DNA of 64,000 nucleotides, from the NCBI RefSeq assembly GCF_000746275.1, contig NZ_KN050828.1:165384-229383 (forward strand), given 5' to 3'. Made by a program: the position numbers and the translations under genes. Each line of letters opens with the position of its first letter. The stretch's first letter is position 1. This DNA is from Thermopetrobacter sp. TC1 (lineage in GTDB: Bacteria > Pseudomonadota > Alphaproteobacteria > Rhizobiales > Aestuariivirgaceae). Positions 7,876-15,987 of the stretch are shown piece after piece. The notes below the pieces were generated by a model. The model worked only from the letters and a program-made list of their open reading frames with translations. It was not told the origin of the DNA and did not search any database.

Positions 7876-8901
7876 TCAGACCAGCCCGCGGTTGATGAGG
7901 GATTCGGCGATCTGCACGGTGTTCAGCGCCGCGCCCTTGCGCAGATTGTCTGAGACCACCCACAGGGCGAGGCCGTTGTCCACCGTGGAATCGGTGCGGA
8001 TGCGGGAGACATAGGTGGCATAGTCGCCGACGCACTCCACCGGGGTGATGTAGCCGCCGGGCTCGCGCTTGTCGACGACGAGAACACCGGGCGCCTCGCG
8101 CAGGATCTCGCGGGCCTCGTTTTCGTCCACTTCCCTTTCGAACTCGATGTTCACCGCCTCGCCATGGCCGACAAAGGTGGGCACGCGCACCGCGGTGGCG
8201 GTCACCTTGATGTTGGGATCGAGGATCTTCTTGGTCTCGGCGTTTAGCTTCCACTCTTCTTTGGTGTAGCCGTCATCCATGAAGATATCGATGTGCGGTA
8301 TGACGTTAAAGGCAATCTGCTTGGGGAAATTCACGGGCTCGGGCATATCGTTGACGAAGATGCCCTTGGTCTGGTTCCACAGCTCGTCCATGGCCGCCTT
8401 GCCGGCGCCGGAAACGGACTGATAGGTGGAGACGACGACGCGCTTGATGCCATAGCGGTCGTGCAGGGGCTTGAGAACGACGACAAGCTGGGCGGTGGAG
8501 CAATTGGGATTGGCGATGATGTTGCGGCGGTTCTCATCGCGCGCCCAGTCCTCGAGGACGTGCGCGTTCACCTCCGGCACCACGAGGGGAATATCCGGCT
8601 CGTACCGCCAGCAGGAAGAATTGTCGATGACGATGGCGCCGGCCTTGCCGATCTTCGGCGCCCATTCCTTGGAGACCTTGGAGCCGGCGGACATCAGGCA
8701 GAAGTCCACCTTGGAGAAGTCGAACTGCTCCAGATCCTCACACTTGACCACATCATCGCCAAAGGACACTTCCACGCCCAGCGAGCGGCGGGATGCGATG
8801 GCGTGAATCTCGTCCACGGGAAACTCGCGTTCGGCGAGGATGTTGAGCATCTCGCGGCCCACGTTGCCCGTGGCCCCGACAACGGCAACCTTGTAACCCA
8901 T
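7876..8901 (-). CDS. asd: Aspartate-semialdehyde dehydrogenase
   Basis: Reduces aspartyl phosphate to aspartate semialdehyde with NADPH, the branch point to lysine/diaminopimelate, threonine and methionine. The 341-residue protein opens with the Rossmann motif VAVVGATGNVGREML and carries the catalytic cysteine in NIIANPNCSTAQLV (about residue 130). VPTFVGHGEAVNIEF near residue 240 matches the substrate/catalytic histidine region. Length fits the usual 335-370. It is monocistronic, with its own terminator, and diverges from the TerC gene. It complements dapE further along the window, but the two are not linked. Confidence 0.96.
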   Translation of the reverse strand: MGYKVAVVGATGNVGREMLNILAEREFPVDEIHAIASRRSLGVEVSFGDDVVKCEDLEQFDFSKVDFCLMSAGSKVSKEWAPKIGKAGAIVIDNSSCWRYEPDIPLVVPEVNAHVLEDWARDENRRNIIANPNCSTAQLVVVLKPLHDRYGIKRVVVSTYQSVSGAGKAAMDELWNQTKGIFVNDMPEPVNFPKQIAFNVIPHIDIFMDDGYTKEEWKLNAETKKILDPNIKVTATAVRVPTFVGHGEAVNIEFEREVDENEAREILREAPGVLVVDKREPGGYITPVECVGDYATYVSRIRTDSTVDNGLALWVVSDNLRKGAALNTVQIAESLINRGLV

Positions 8902-9450
8902 CGTGTTACTCCTTGAAGGATCCCCAGTCTGTTTCCTTGCCGCTCCCGGACGGATCCGTTTTCCGTCGCCTGCCGGCAGGTCATCGTTCGCCTCTCCCCC
9001 GGCGGGAGGAGAGGCCCGGGGGAGGGATCAGGTTTTGGTGGTGGTTTTGGTGGTGAAACCGCGTTTGTCAGCGCGCGTAAACCGGGCGCAGGCAGCGGGC
9101 ATGCGGCAACGCGCTGCCGTCATGGTCTGACGGCAACGGATCATGGCGGTGTTTATCTCATTCAGATACCGCATGCCGCGCTCTCGTTCTGCCTCTTTCG
9201 GATGCTGTGCCGGTCTCGCTTTTTACGCCCTGACCGACAAGCATATCGAGGAATGTCTGAAAAAAGGCCTTACGCCTTTTTGCTTTCGGCGGCGTTCTAA
9301 CCCCGGTGGCCTGTATCCGTCAATGGGGCTGTTGTGTATCAAACGGCACTTTCGGGCTTGTTCCGCGCTTCAATCCGCGTCAACCTGTCTTGCAAACGAA
9401 TCGCGACCGGGGGTGCGCCGGCAGACAAAAGCCGGTGTTTGGGACTGGGA
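8902..9450. other. Intergenic region between asd and the TerC gene
   Basis: No gene supported. It contains the divergent upstream regions, a short purine/T-rich direct repeat (two units of GGTTTTGGTGGT, 9031-9055) and one bidirectional hairpin at 9261-9281. ORFs crossing this region are in the wrong frame or are 5' extensions of the TerC reading frame without homology. Confidence 0.5.
9261..9281. terminator. Bidirectional terminator-like hairpin
   Basis: AAAAAGGC (9261-9268) pairs with GCCTTTTT (9274-9281) around a five-base loop, giving a T-run on either strand. No gene reads into it directly from the left on the plus strand, so its use is unclear. Confidence 0.4.
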
Positions 9451-10194
9451 ATGTTCGACTGGCTGTTCACGCTCGAGGGCTGGCTCAGTCTGGCCACGCT
9501 CGTTCTTCTCGAAATCGTTCTGGGGATCGACAATCTCGTCTTTCTGGCGGTGGCCTCGCGCCGCCTGCCGGAAGAGGAGCGTCCGAAAGCGCAGAAAATC
9601 GGCCTGATCGGAGCCCTTGTCTTGCGCATCGGCATGCTCATCGGGCTTGTGTGGATCACCACGCACTTAACCCGGCCGGTGTTTGTCGTTCTCGATTTCT
9701 CCCTTTCCTGGCGCGATTTGATCCTGCTCATCGGCGGGCTTTATCTCATCTGGAAGGCCACGCGGGAAATTCACGAGGAGGCCGAGGCAGATGATGAGGA
9801 GATGACCATCACGCCGAAGGCCCATGGCTTTTTCGGCGTGGTCGTGACCATCATGGTCGTGGACATGGTCTTTGCCCTCGATTCCATCATCACCGCCGTG
9901 GCCATGACCCAGTTTCTGCCGGTGATGATCCTGGCCAATGTGGTGGCCATCGTGGTGATGATGATCTTCGCCCGCCCGGTGAGCCAGTTCATCGAGCGTC
10001 ACCTTTCCATCAAGCTGCTGGCGCTGTCCTTCATTCTGCTCATTGGCGTGGTTCTGGTGGCGGACGGGCTGCATTTCCACATCCCACGCGGGTATGTCTA
10101 TTTCGCCATACTCTTCTCCCTGACGGTGGAGGGAATCAACGGTTGGGTGAGAAGACGGCGAGGCCGAAAGGCGCAGAAGATTTCCCGAAGCTGA
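9451..10194 (+). CDS. TerC-family integral membrane protein
   Basis: Multi-pass inner-membrane protein of the TerC/YoaE group, whose members are linked to metal (notably manganese) export or tellurium resistance; the substrate here is not known. From ATG 9451 the 247-residue protein has about seven hydrophobic segments. It shows the two family signatures with membrane acidic residues: LVLLEIVLGIDNLVFLAVAS (residues about 15-34) and VVDMVFALDSIITAVAM (about 135-151). A charged loop (HEEAEADDEEMTITPK) separates the halves. The earlier ATG at 9334 adds 39 non-membrane residues and was rejected. It appears to be a single-gene unit. Confidence 0.88.
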   Translation: MFDWLFTLEGWLSLATLVLLEIVLGIDNLVFLAVASRRLPEEERPKAQKIGLIGALVLRIGMLIGLVWITTHLTRPVFVVLDFSLSWRDLILLIGGLYLIWKATREIHEEAEADDEEMTITPKAHGFFGVVVTIMVVDMVFALDSIITAVAMTQFLPVMILANVVAIVVMMIFARPVSQFIERHLSIKLLALSFILLIGVVLVADGLHFHIPRGYVYFAILFSLTVEGINGWVRRRRGRKAQKISRS

Positions 10195-10318
10195 CCCTGC
10201 CTATGGTTTTTCGGGTGGCGGTCCCCGACTGCAGTCAGAGAAAGTTTCTTTTTTTCAAATTGCTATCTCACATTCCCTTTGTTTCAACCAGATTACTCCC
10301 TCGCTCTGAAACGTGTCG

Positions 10319-10333
10319 TTAACCCTTCGTTTA
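10319..10333. promoter_or_regulatory. CtrA-like site upstream of the autotransporter
   Basis: TTAA (10319-10322), seven bases, then TTTA (10330-10333): one mismatch from the CtrA consensus TTAA-N7-TTAA. It lies about 75 bases before the autotransporter start in an AT-richer promoter-like stretch (10235-10380). A single near-match is weak evidence. Confidence 0.3.
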
Positions 10334-10406
10334 CGATTATTGTCACTATTTGCAACCTGTGATATATACAATCCATGATTGATTCATTCAGGCGGGGGAT
10401 TCGATC

Positions 10407-12365
10407 ATGTCCATATCGCAAAAGTTGCGCCTGCGCTGCATGGCGAGCACTGCTCTCGGGCTTGTGTTTCTTTCCGTTCTGGCGGGCAAAACAGCTCATG
10501 CAGCATGTCCCAACCCTGTGCCGGACAACGAAAGCTGCATCATTGCCGATGGTGAGAAATTGTATGGAACGCTTCAGATCGGTAGCTCTGCGCATGTGAC
10601 CAACAAGGGAACAATCAGCACAGAGGGCTTCAATGCCAATGCGGTCCATACCTATGGAAATTCCACCATCATCAATGAAGGGAAAATTGAAGCCAAGGGC
10701 GACATCGCTGATGGAATAGAAGCGGGCGGAGACAATGTCACGATCATCAATAAGGGGCAGATAACGACATCAGGCAATACATGGGACAACGGCGCTGATG
10801 GCATCGACGCCAGCGGAAGGCATCTCACCGTCAACAATACCGGGACCATTAAGACCGACAGCCCCTATTCCCATGGCATCCGCGTCCGCAATGACGATGC
10901 CACGATTACCAACAGCGGCACGATTTCCACTTCAGGCTATGAGGCCACAGGCATTAGCGGCGAACGGCGTATCGTGATCATCAATACGGGCACGATCACC
11001 GCGAGCGGGGAGCGGGGTGACCCCGTCAGAGCCGGAAGCGAAAGTCAGATCACCAATACCGGCACCATTTATTCCGCCAAGGGGCGGGCGCTCACCTTCC
11101 ACGGCTTCGGCGGCGGTGTGAAAATCGTCAATTCGGGACGGATCTTCGGCGGTGGTGATGCCGCGATCGCCTTCTCCGGGATCAACAACACGCTCGTGCT
11201 CGAACCCGGAAGCCGGCTGCAAGGCCTCGTCATGGTGGGCACGAGCTCGACCATTCACATCAACACCGGCATGACCACGGTTCTGACCGTGGACAATATC
11301 AAAAATGCCACATTCATCAGCTCCATGCCGCTGATCTATGACAAGGCCAACAACCGGGTGATCGCGCTCTCGTCTTCCGGCATTGACCTGGCCTCGACCC
11401 TGGCGCCGGTGGCGGCCGGGCAGATTGCGCGTGCGGCCAACGCGGCCATGGGGGCGGGCGGCATGCGCATTCAGCCGGTCAGCGGCTCATCCGCCTCGGT
11501 GGCCGACATGCCCGGCAGCGGGCTTGTGGCCTTTCTCACCGGCATTGGCGGGATCGGCACCCTGCCCGGCAAGGGTGTGACGGACAATGTGGAACATCGC
11601 CTGGGCGGCGGACTGGCCGGTTTGCAATGGCGCGGGGAAAACCTGATCGTGGGGCTGTTCGCCGGCGGCGGCCATGGTCGCTCCATGGCGGAATCGGGCG
11701 AGAGCGACTCAGCCGCGCGCATGAAGTCGGATCTGTTCTTTGGCGGCATTCAGGCCGGCTGGCACAGCGGCGCGCTGCATCTCAGCGGCGTCTTTTCCGG
11801 CGGCATCATGAAAAATCACACCCGGCGAACGATCCTTGACAACATGGCGCCGGGCGGCATGGCACAGGTGCGCGGCAAATACGACAGCCTCTTCCTTTCC
11901 GGTCATGTCGGCATTGGCTGGGATATCGCGACGTTCAACAACGGCTTCGTTCTGCAGCCCGGGCTTTCCGCCCGCCTCACCTGGGCGCGCAACGAGGCCT
12001 ATCGCGAAAGCGGCTCCGTGGCCGCCTATGACGTGGGCAAGCACACGAGCCTCTCCTGGGGCGGACGCGCGCAGCTTGCCCTTTACAAGACCATGGAGCT
12101 GGAAAGCGGCCTGTTGCAGATTTCCTCGCGGATTGGCGTGGATTTCTCCCGCTTTGACAAGGATGCCCCGAGCGCGCGCATAGGGGACATGAGCGTGCCC
12201 TTGACGGCATCGGTGAAACGCAACGTCATCGCAGGCTTCGCCGGCATTGGCGCGGCCCTGTCTCTGAGCCAGAACAGTCATCTGATGCTGGACATGGAAG
12301 CCACGTTCGGTGGCAAGGATGCCGCGGGGCTTTCCGGTCGCATCGGTTACGCCATCAATTTCTGA
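10407..12365 (+). CDS. Type V autotransporter with repetitive beta-helix passenger
   Basis: Predicted outer-membrane protein exporting its own passenger. The 652-residue protein has a Sec signal peptide (residues about 1-32, ending KTAHA before ACPNP). The passenger (about 55-260) is built of units starting N-x-G-x-I (NKGTIST, NEGKIEA, NKGQITT, NTGTIKT, NSGTIST, NTGTITA, NTGTIYS, NSGRIFG), spaced roughly 20-25 residues, typical of a right-handed beta-helix. The last 260 residues form an autotransporter barrel (EHRLGGGLAGLQWRGENLIV onward) and end in GYAINF with the C-terminal aromatic residue required by BAM. No protease or lipase motif is seen, so an adhesin or surface structure is likely. 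GGCGGGGG precedes the start. Confidence 0.88.
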   Translation: MSISQKLRLRCMASTALGLVFLSVLAGKTAHAACPNPVPDNESCIIADGEKLYGTLQIGSSAHVTNKGTISTEGFNANAVHTYGNSTIINEGKIEAKGDIADGIEAGGDNVTIINKGQITTSGNTWDNGADGIDASGRHLTVNNTGTIKTDSPYSHGIRVRNDDATITNSGTISTSGYEATGISGERRIVIINTGTITASGERGDPVRAGSESQITNTGTIYSAKGRALTFHGFGGGVKIVNSGRIFGGGDAAIAFSGINNTLVLEPGSRLQGLVMVGTSSTIHINTGMTTVLTVDNIKNATFISSMPLIYDKANNRVIALSSSGIDLASTLAPVAAGQIARAANAAMGAGGMRIQPVSGSSASVADMPGSGLVAFLTGIGGIGTLPGKGVTDNVEHRLGGGLAGLQWRGENLIVGLFAGGGHGRSMAESGESDSAARMKSDLFFGGIQAGWHSGALHLSGVFSGGIMKNHTRRTILDNMAPGGMAQVRGKYDSLFLSGHVGIGWDIATFNNGFVLQPGLSARLTWARNEAYRESGSVAAYDVGKHTSLSWGGRAQLALYKTMELESGLLQISSRIGVDFSRFDKDAPSARIGDMSVPLTASVKRNVIAGFAGIGAALSLSQNSHLMLDMEATFGGKDAAGLSGRIGYAINF

Positions 12366-12400
12366 TCCCTCCCCTTTTTTTCGAAGCTTGCTCACAGGAT

Positions 12401-12434
12401 GGCCCGGGTTGCCAGGCGCGCCCGGGCCTTTCCC
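12401..12434 (+). terminator. Terminator-like hairpin after the autotransporter
   Basis: GGCCCGGG (12401-12408) pairs with CCCGGGCC (12421-12428), followed by TTTCCC, 36 bases past the stop codon. The T-run is short, so termination may be partial. Confidence 0.55.
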
Positions 12435-12512
12435 ATCTGGTCTGACAAACTTGTCCTTACACAAACTGCAAGTGACTTGCGCTTTCTTTTCGGGAGCATT
12501 AGCCTGAACTTT

Positions 12513-12816
12513 GCGGTCGGTTCTTCCCCATTGGGGAAGGCGAGGGCGGCAAAGGATCAGTCTTTGCCGCTTGAAGAGGGAACGCGGTGAAAATCCGCGG
12601 CTGCCCCCGCAACTGTGAGCGGCGAGCTCGCTTCGCCATCATGGTCACTGATTCGAACGTGGTTGCGCGCCTTTCGGCATCCGTTGCCGCAGGAGCACGC
12701 CGCCGAATCGGGAAGGCCCGGCGAAGCCCATTCCGAGGGCGGCGATGAATCGCTGTGAGGAGACGCGCCACCCTCAAGGAGCGCCCGAGCCGCAAGCCAG
12801 GAGACCTGCCGGCCGC
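12513..12816 (+). ncRNA. Cobalamin (B12) riboswitch
   Basis: RNA element that senses adenosylcobalamin-type ligands in the 5' leader. The conserved core is present in order: GGGAA with GGTGAAAATCC at 12578-12595, then CCCCGCAACTGTGA (12605-12618), a GTCACTGATTCG / CGAATCGGGAAGG pairing (12644-12655 with about 12704-12716), and the B12 box AGCCAGGAGACCTGCC at 12795-12810. Closing helix P1 forms between GCGGTCGG (12513-12520) and CCGGCCGC (12809-12816), with one G-U pair, which fixes both ends. At about 304 bases it is on the long side because of the extended arm between the core and the B12 box. The only genes downstream on the same strand are the beta-propeller and S41 protease genes. Confidence 0.95.
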
Positions 12817-12914
12817 CATGCCATCGGCAGGATCGGGGCGGGGTGTCCCCGAAGCCGAAGGACCCGTAGGTGTGCTTCTGCTTTTTCGGGAATTGATCCG
12901 AAAACGGGGCAGAG

Positions 12915-12974
12915 GTGCGCCTTCGCAAGTCCATCCGTGCGGTTTTCGCCGCATGCCTCCTGCTGCTGGCATGA
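12915..12974 (+). CDS. Possible 19-residue hydrophobic leader peptide after the riboswitch
   Basis: A GTG-started ORF preceded by GGGGCAGAG reads VRLRKSIRAVFAACLLLLA and stops, 38 bases before the beta-propeller ATG. It looks like the basic plus hydrophobic parts of a lipoprotein signal peptide cut just before the lipobox cysteine. It may be a translated leader coupling riboswitch state to the next gene, a decayed lipoprotein start, or chance. No homology can be claimed at this length. Confidence 0.3.
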   Translation: MRLRKSIRAVFAACLLLLA

Positions 12975-13012
12975 CCCCAGACAATCATCCAAAGCGTAAG
13001 GAGAACCGGGTC

Positions 13013-14224
13013 ATGTCCAAGATCAATCGCAGACGATTTCTTCATTCCGCTTTTGCTGCCGGTGCGTTTGGCCTTGCCGGTGGGCGATGGGCACGTGCCC
13101 ATGCAGCGGCCTTGCCGCAAGCGGGCTTGCAGGCACCTTACGACCATTATGTCTTCGTGCCCAACCGCAATTCGGCGGACGTGGCCATCATCGATACGGA
13201 CAGGGATGTGGTCATCGCTCGCGTGCCGGTGGGCAATGTGCCGCATCAGGTGGCCGTTTCCGACGTGCTGGGCAAGCTGATTGCCACCAATATCGAGGAC
13301 AACACCGTCTCCATCATCGATCTGGCCAGCCTGCGCACGGAGGCCACCCTGCCTCTGGGGCATGAGCCGGAACACATGGAGCTTTCCCCGCGCGGCACCC
13401 TGGCGGCGGTAGGCAACATCGGCGAAGGCACCGTTTCGCTCGTGCGTCTGGATGAGAAACGGGAAGTGCGGCGCATCACCGGCCTGTTCGAACCGCACAA
13501 CATGACATTCAGCCCCGACGGCCGTTTCATTTATGTGGGCAATCTGGGCGCCAATTTCATTTCCGTCATCGACGTGGCCAGGGGCGCGGTGATCGACGAG
13601 ATCGGCGTGGGCGAGAATGTGGCCCTGGCCGCCCTGCCGGGATCGGAAGAGGAGCATCAGGGCATCATCAATGTCACCCGCACGCCGGACGGGCGGCTGG
13701 GCTTTGCCGCCTATGGCGACGGCGATGCCATGGCGGTGATCGATCTGCGCACGCGCCGCACGCTGAAGACCCTGCGCCTTGGCCGGCTGCCCTGGCGGGC
13801 CTATTCCACGGCCGATGGCCGCTTCATGATCATTCCCAACAACGGTGATGGCAGCGTTTCCATCGTCTCCACGCGCTCGCCCTTCAAGGAGGTGGCGCGG
13901 CTGAAGGGCGCGGCCGACATGACGGGCGTGAACACCGGCTGGTTCGAAACAGTGGCCTTTGTCATTTCGCGCGGCGCGGACAGGCTGGTGATTCTCGATC
14001 TTCTCAAGATGGAGAACGCCGGCATCATCGGTCTCGGCAAGGGAGCCACCCCGGAGACCGGCGTGGTGACCCCGGATGGCAAGAAGCTCTATGTGGCCTT
14101 GTCCGGCCTGGATCAGGTGGCGTTGATCGATACGCGTACCCGGCGGCTGATCAAACGCATTTCCGGCGTGGGCAGCGAACCCTGGGGCGCGCACATGGTC
14201 GGTGCGCTCAATTATTGCCACTGA
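13013..14224 (+). CDS. Tat-exported YVTN-type beta-propeller protein
   Basis: Periplasmic beta-propeller protein of the YncE/YVTN class; the exact function is unknown. The 403-residue protein starts with a twin-arginine signal (INRRRFLHSAFAAGAFGLAG, cleavage after RARAHA-like WARAHA, near residue 31). Blade-like repeats follow through the rest, for example SPDGRFIYVGNLGANFISVI near residue 165, TPDGRLGFAAYGDGDAMAVI near 225 and TPDGKKLYVALSGLDQVALI near 355. AAGGAGA stands 10 bases before the ATG at 13013; an ATG at 12755 lies inside the riboswitch and was rejected. It sits directly behind the cobalamin riboswitch and overlaps no other gene; the protease gene follows after 19 bases. A role linked to cobalamin or cobalamin-dependent metabolism is inferred from regulation only. 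Confidence 0.85.
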   Translation: MSKINRRRFLHSAFAAGAFGLAGGRWARAHAAALPQAGLQAPYDHYVFVPNRNSADVAIIDTDRDVVIARVPVGNVPHQVAVSDVLGKLIATNIEDNTVSIIDLASLRTEATLPLGHEPEHMELSPRGTLAAVGNIGEGTVSLVRLDEKREVRRITGLFEPHNMTFSPDGRFIYVGNLGANFISVIDVARGAVIDEIGVGENVALAALPGSEEEHQGIINVTRTPDGRLGFAAYGDGDAMAVIDLRTRRTLKTLRLGRLPWRAYSTADGRFMIIPNNGDGSVSIVSTRSPFKEVARLKGAADMTGVNTGWFETVAFVISRGADRLVILDLLKMENAGIIGLGKGATPETGVVTPDGKKLYVALSGLDQVALIDTRTRRLIKRISGVGSEPWGAHMVGALNYCH

Positions 14225-14243
14225 GGACGGCCCGGCCGGGGCC

Positions 14244-15254
14244 ATGACGGACAGATCCTGCGGAAAAGGATTGCAAAGATGGCGGCTCCGCCCGTCTCGG
14301 GCGGGCGGGGCTATGCTTGCGTGTCTCATCCTGATCATGGGCCTGCGTCAGGACCTTCCGGCGCCAGCTCGGAAGACCGGTTCCGCAGTCGACATGTCCT
14401 TTCCCCGAGCACATGCCGCACAACCCGCCTCCGGCGTCCGAACGTACAAGCACTCCGCCTTGCCTGTGCGCATGCGTCATCTCTGGCGGGAGGTGGCACG
14501 CATCACCGGCAAAACGCTGCCCGCACCGGAAAGGGTTTTTGGCATCTGCAAGGGCCGCTGGCCTTGCATCGGAAAGCATCTGCAAAGGGCGCTCGGCCAC
14601 CGGGCGCGACTGGAGCGCATCATGCATCCCGATACCGATACCATTCGTTTCGTTCGCTCCCTACCGACACTCACCGACATCACGCATCCGGGCAAAGGGA
14701 TCATCCGCCTGCGCATCATCCGTTTCGGCCGTCGGGCCTTGCGCGAGATCCGGGCGGCGCTGACGGCGCGCACATCAACAGGTGGATTTGCCTTTCACAC
14801 GGTGCAGTTCGATTTGCGTGATCATCCCGGCGGATCGTTGCGCGGCATGCTGCGGCTGGCCGGCGGCCTGCTGGGGCCGGTGCCGCGTGCCTTCGCCCTG
14901 AAAAACCGGCAGGGATCCTTGCGCTGGATCGCCCTTTTCGCAGAAGAGCCTGCCCTGCTGAAGAAAAACCTCAAAGGCGTACGCATCGAAGTGCTGGTGA
15001 ATGACAAAACGGCAAGCAGCGCCGAAGTCTTCGCCGCCCTTCTGCGGCGGCATGCGGGCGCGCGCATTCTGGGGCGCCGCACCTTCGGCAAGGACTGGAT
15101 CTTGCGCCCTGTCGCCGTTTCCCACGACTGGCGGCTGCTGGTGCCGGCGGAACGCATCGTCATTCCCGGAGAAACACTTGCCGGCGGTTTGAAACCGGAT
15201 GGGCCGCTCGATATATCTTCTGCCCATGAAGACGCAGCGGAAACGGCGCCCTGA
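14244..15254 (+). CDS. S41-type (tail-specific/C-terminal processing) protease homologue
   Basis: Predicted membrane-anchored or exported serine protease. The 336-residue protein has an N-terminal hydrophobic segment (GGAMLACLILIMGL, residues about 25-38). The S41 core lies in the C-terminal half: FDLRDHPGGSLRGMLRLAGG, then VLVNDKTASSAEVFAALLRR, then GRRTFGKDW. The Ser at residue 258 and Lys at 283 are 25 apart, the spacing I recall for the E. coli Tsp Ser430/Lys455 dyad. No PDZ domain is recognisable in residues 60-170, which resemble nothing I know. Start chosen at 14244, after the beta-propeller stop; an ATG at 14202 would overlap that gene by 23 bases. It shares the riboswitch-controlled transcript by position. 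Confidence 0.75.
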   Translation: MTDRSCGKGLQRWRLRPSRAGGAMLACLILIMGLRQDLPAPARKTGSAVDMSFPRAHAAQPASGVRTYKHSALPVRMRHLWREVARITGKTLPAPERVFGICKGRWPCIGKHLQRALGHRARLERIMHPDTDTIRFVRSLPTLTDITHPGKGIIRLRIIRFGRRALREIRAALTARTSTGGFAFHTVQFDLRDHPGGSLRGMLRLAGGLLGPVPRAFALKNRQGSLRWIALFAEEPALLKKNLKGVRIEVLVNDKTASSAEVFAALLRRHAGARILGRRTFGKDWILRPVAVSHDWRLLVPAERIVIPGETLAGGLKPDGPLDISSAHEDAAETAP

Positions 15255-15344
15255 TTGGTAAGGGGCGCAATCCCTCAAAATGCGATATCGCCAGAGCGCT
15301 GTCTGTTTGCCGGTGAGAAAGGCGTGCAAAAGCGAAGGGGGAAA

Positions 15345-15419
<75 letters not shown>

Positions 15420-15603
15420 AGCCAAACGAGGCGCTCATGCCTGATCAGGCAGGTTTTGCCCCGCATGAGCGGCAAGCCGCTTATGGCGCGATTTCCGCCG
15501 CATTTCAAGAGGGATTTTTCGCATGCGCCTCCCCCTGGCCTTGCCGTTTTGGCGCTCAAGGGGCAAGTGATGTTGCAGCGCAAGAAAAGGGATGGGGATT
15601 GTC

Positions 15604-15792
15604 ATGGGACGCAAACCGGACAAGGCGGAACTGGCCGCACAGCTGCGCGCCAATCTCGCCCGCCGCAAGGCACAGGCGCGCGCCCGCAGACAACAGGACA
15701 TCGCCAATGCCGAAAAGCGTGAAAAAACGGGCCTGTCTGCTGATGGGCCTTGTTCCGAACCCGATGCGGATAGCGAAGAACCGGCGCGCTGA
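15604..15792 (+). CDS. Small basic conserved protein of unknown function
   Basis: A 62-residue, strongly basic protein: MGRKPDKAELAAQLRANLAR followed by RKAQARARRQQD, then an acidic tail ending in EEPAR. I recall short proteins with this RANLxRRKAQARAR core upstream of murA in alphaproteobacteria, but no function. The upstream part should form a long helix. The ATG at 15604 was preferred over 15592 because GGATGGGG lies before it and the conserved part begins MGRKP. It precedes murA by 195 bases in the same direction and could share its transcript. Confidence 0.65.
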   Translation: MGRKPDKAELAAQLRANLARRKAQARARRQQDIANAEKREKTGLSADGPCSEPDADSEEPAR

Positions 15793-15987
15793 AGAAAACA
15801 GCCATGGACCTGCGGCATGAGCCAAAAAGAGGGGATTTTCAGACACTGTGCGCCAGAGAAGGCGCTCGGCTCCATCATCCAACGGCCGGTGCCGGGCTGT
15901 GGCGGTTGACCGCCCCCGGCCAAACGTGCTTCAAGCCGCAACGACATGAGCACTATGGCGGCGTGACAACAAGCGGGGCGAAAGCGC

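Noticed and set aside
9031-9055. GGTTTTGGTGGT direct repeat as a G-quadruplex or regulator site
   Set aside because: Only two units, with G-runs of two; not enough for a stable quadruplex and no neighbouring signal.
12557-14338. 593-codon minus-strand ORF across the riboswitch and propeller gene
   Set aside because: It runs through the riboswitch core and mirrors the propeller gene; no protein-like features.
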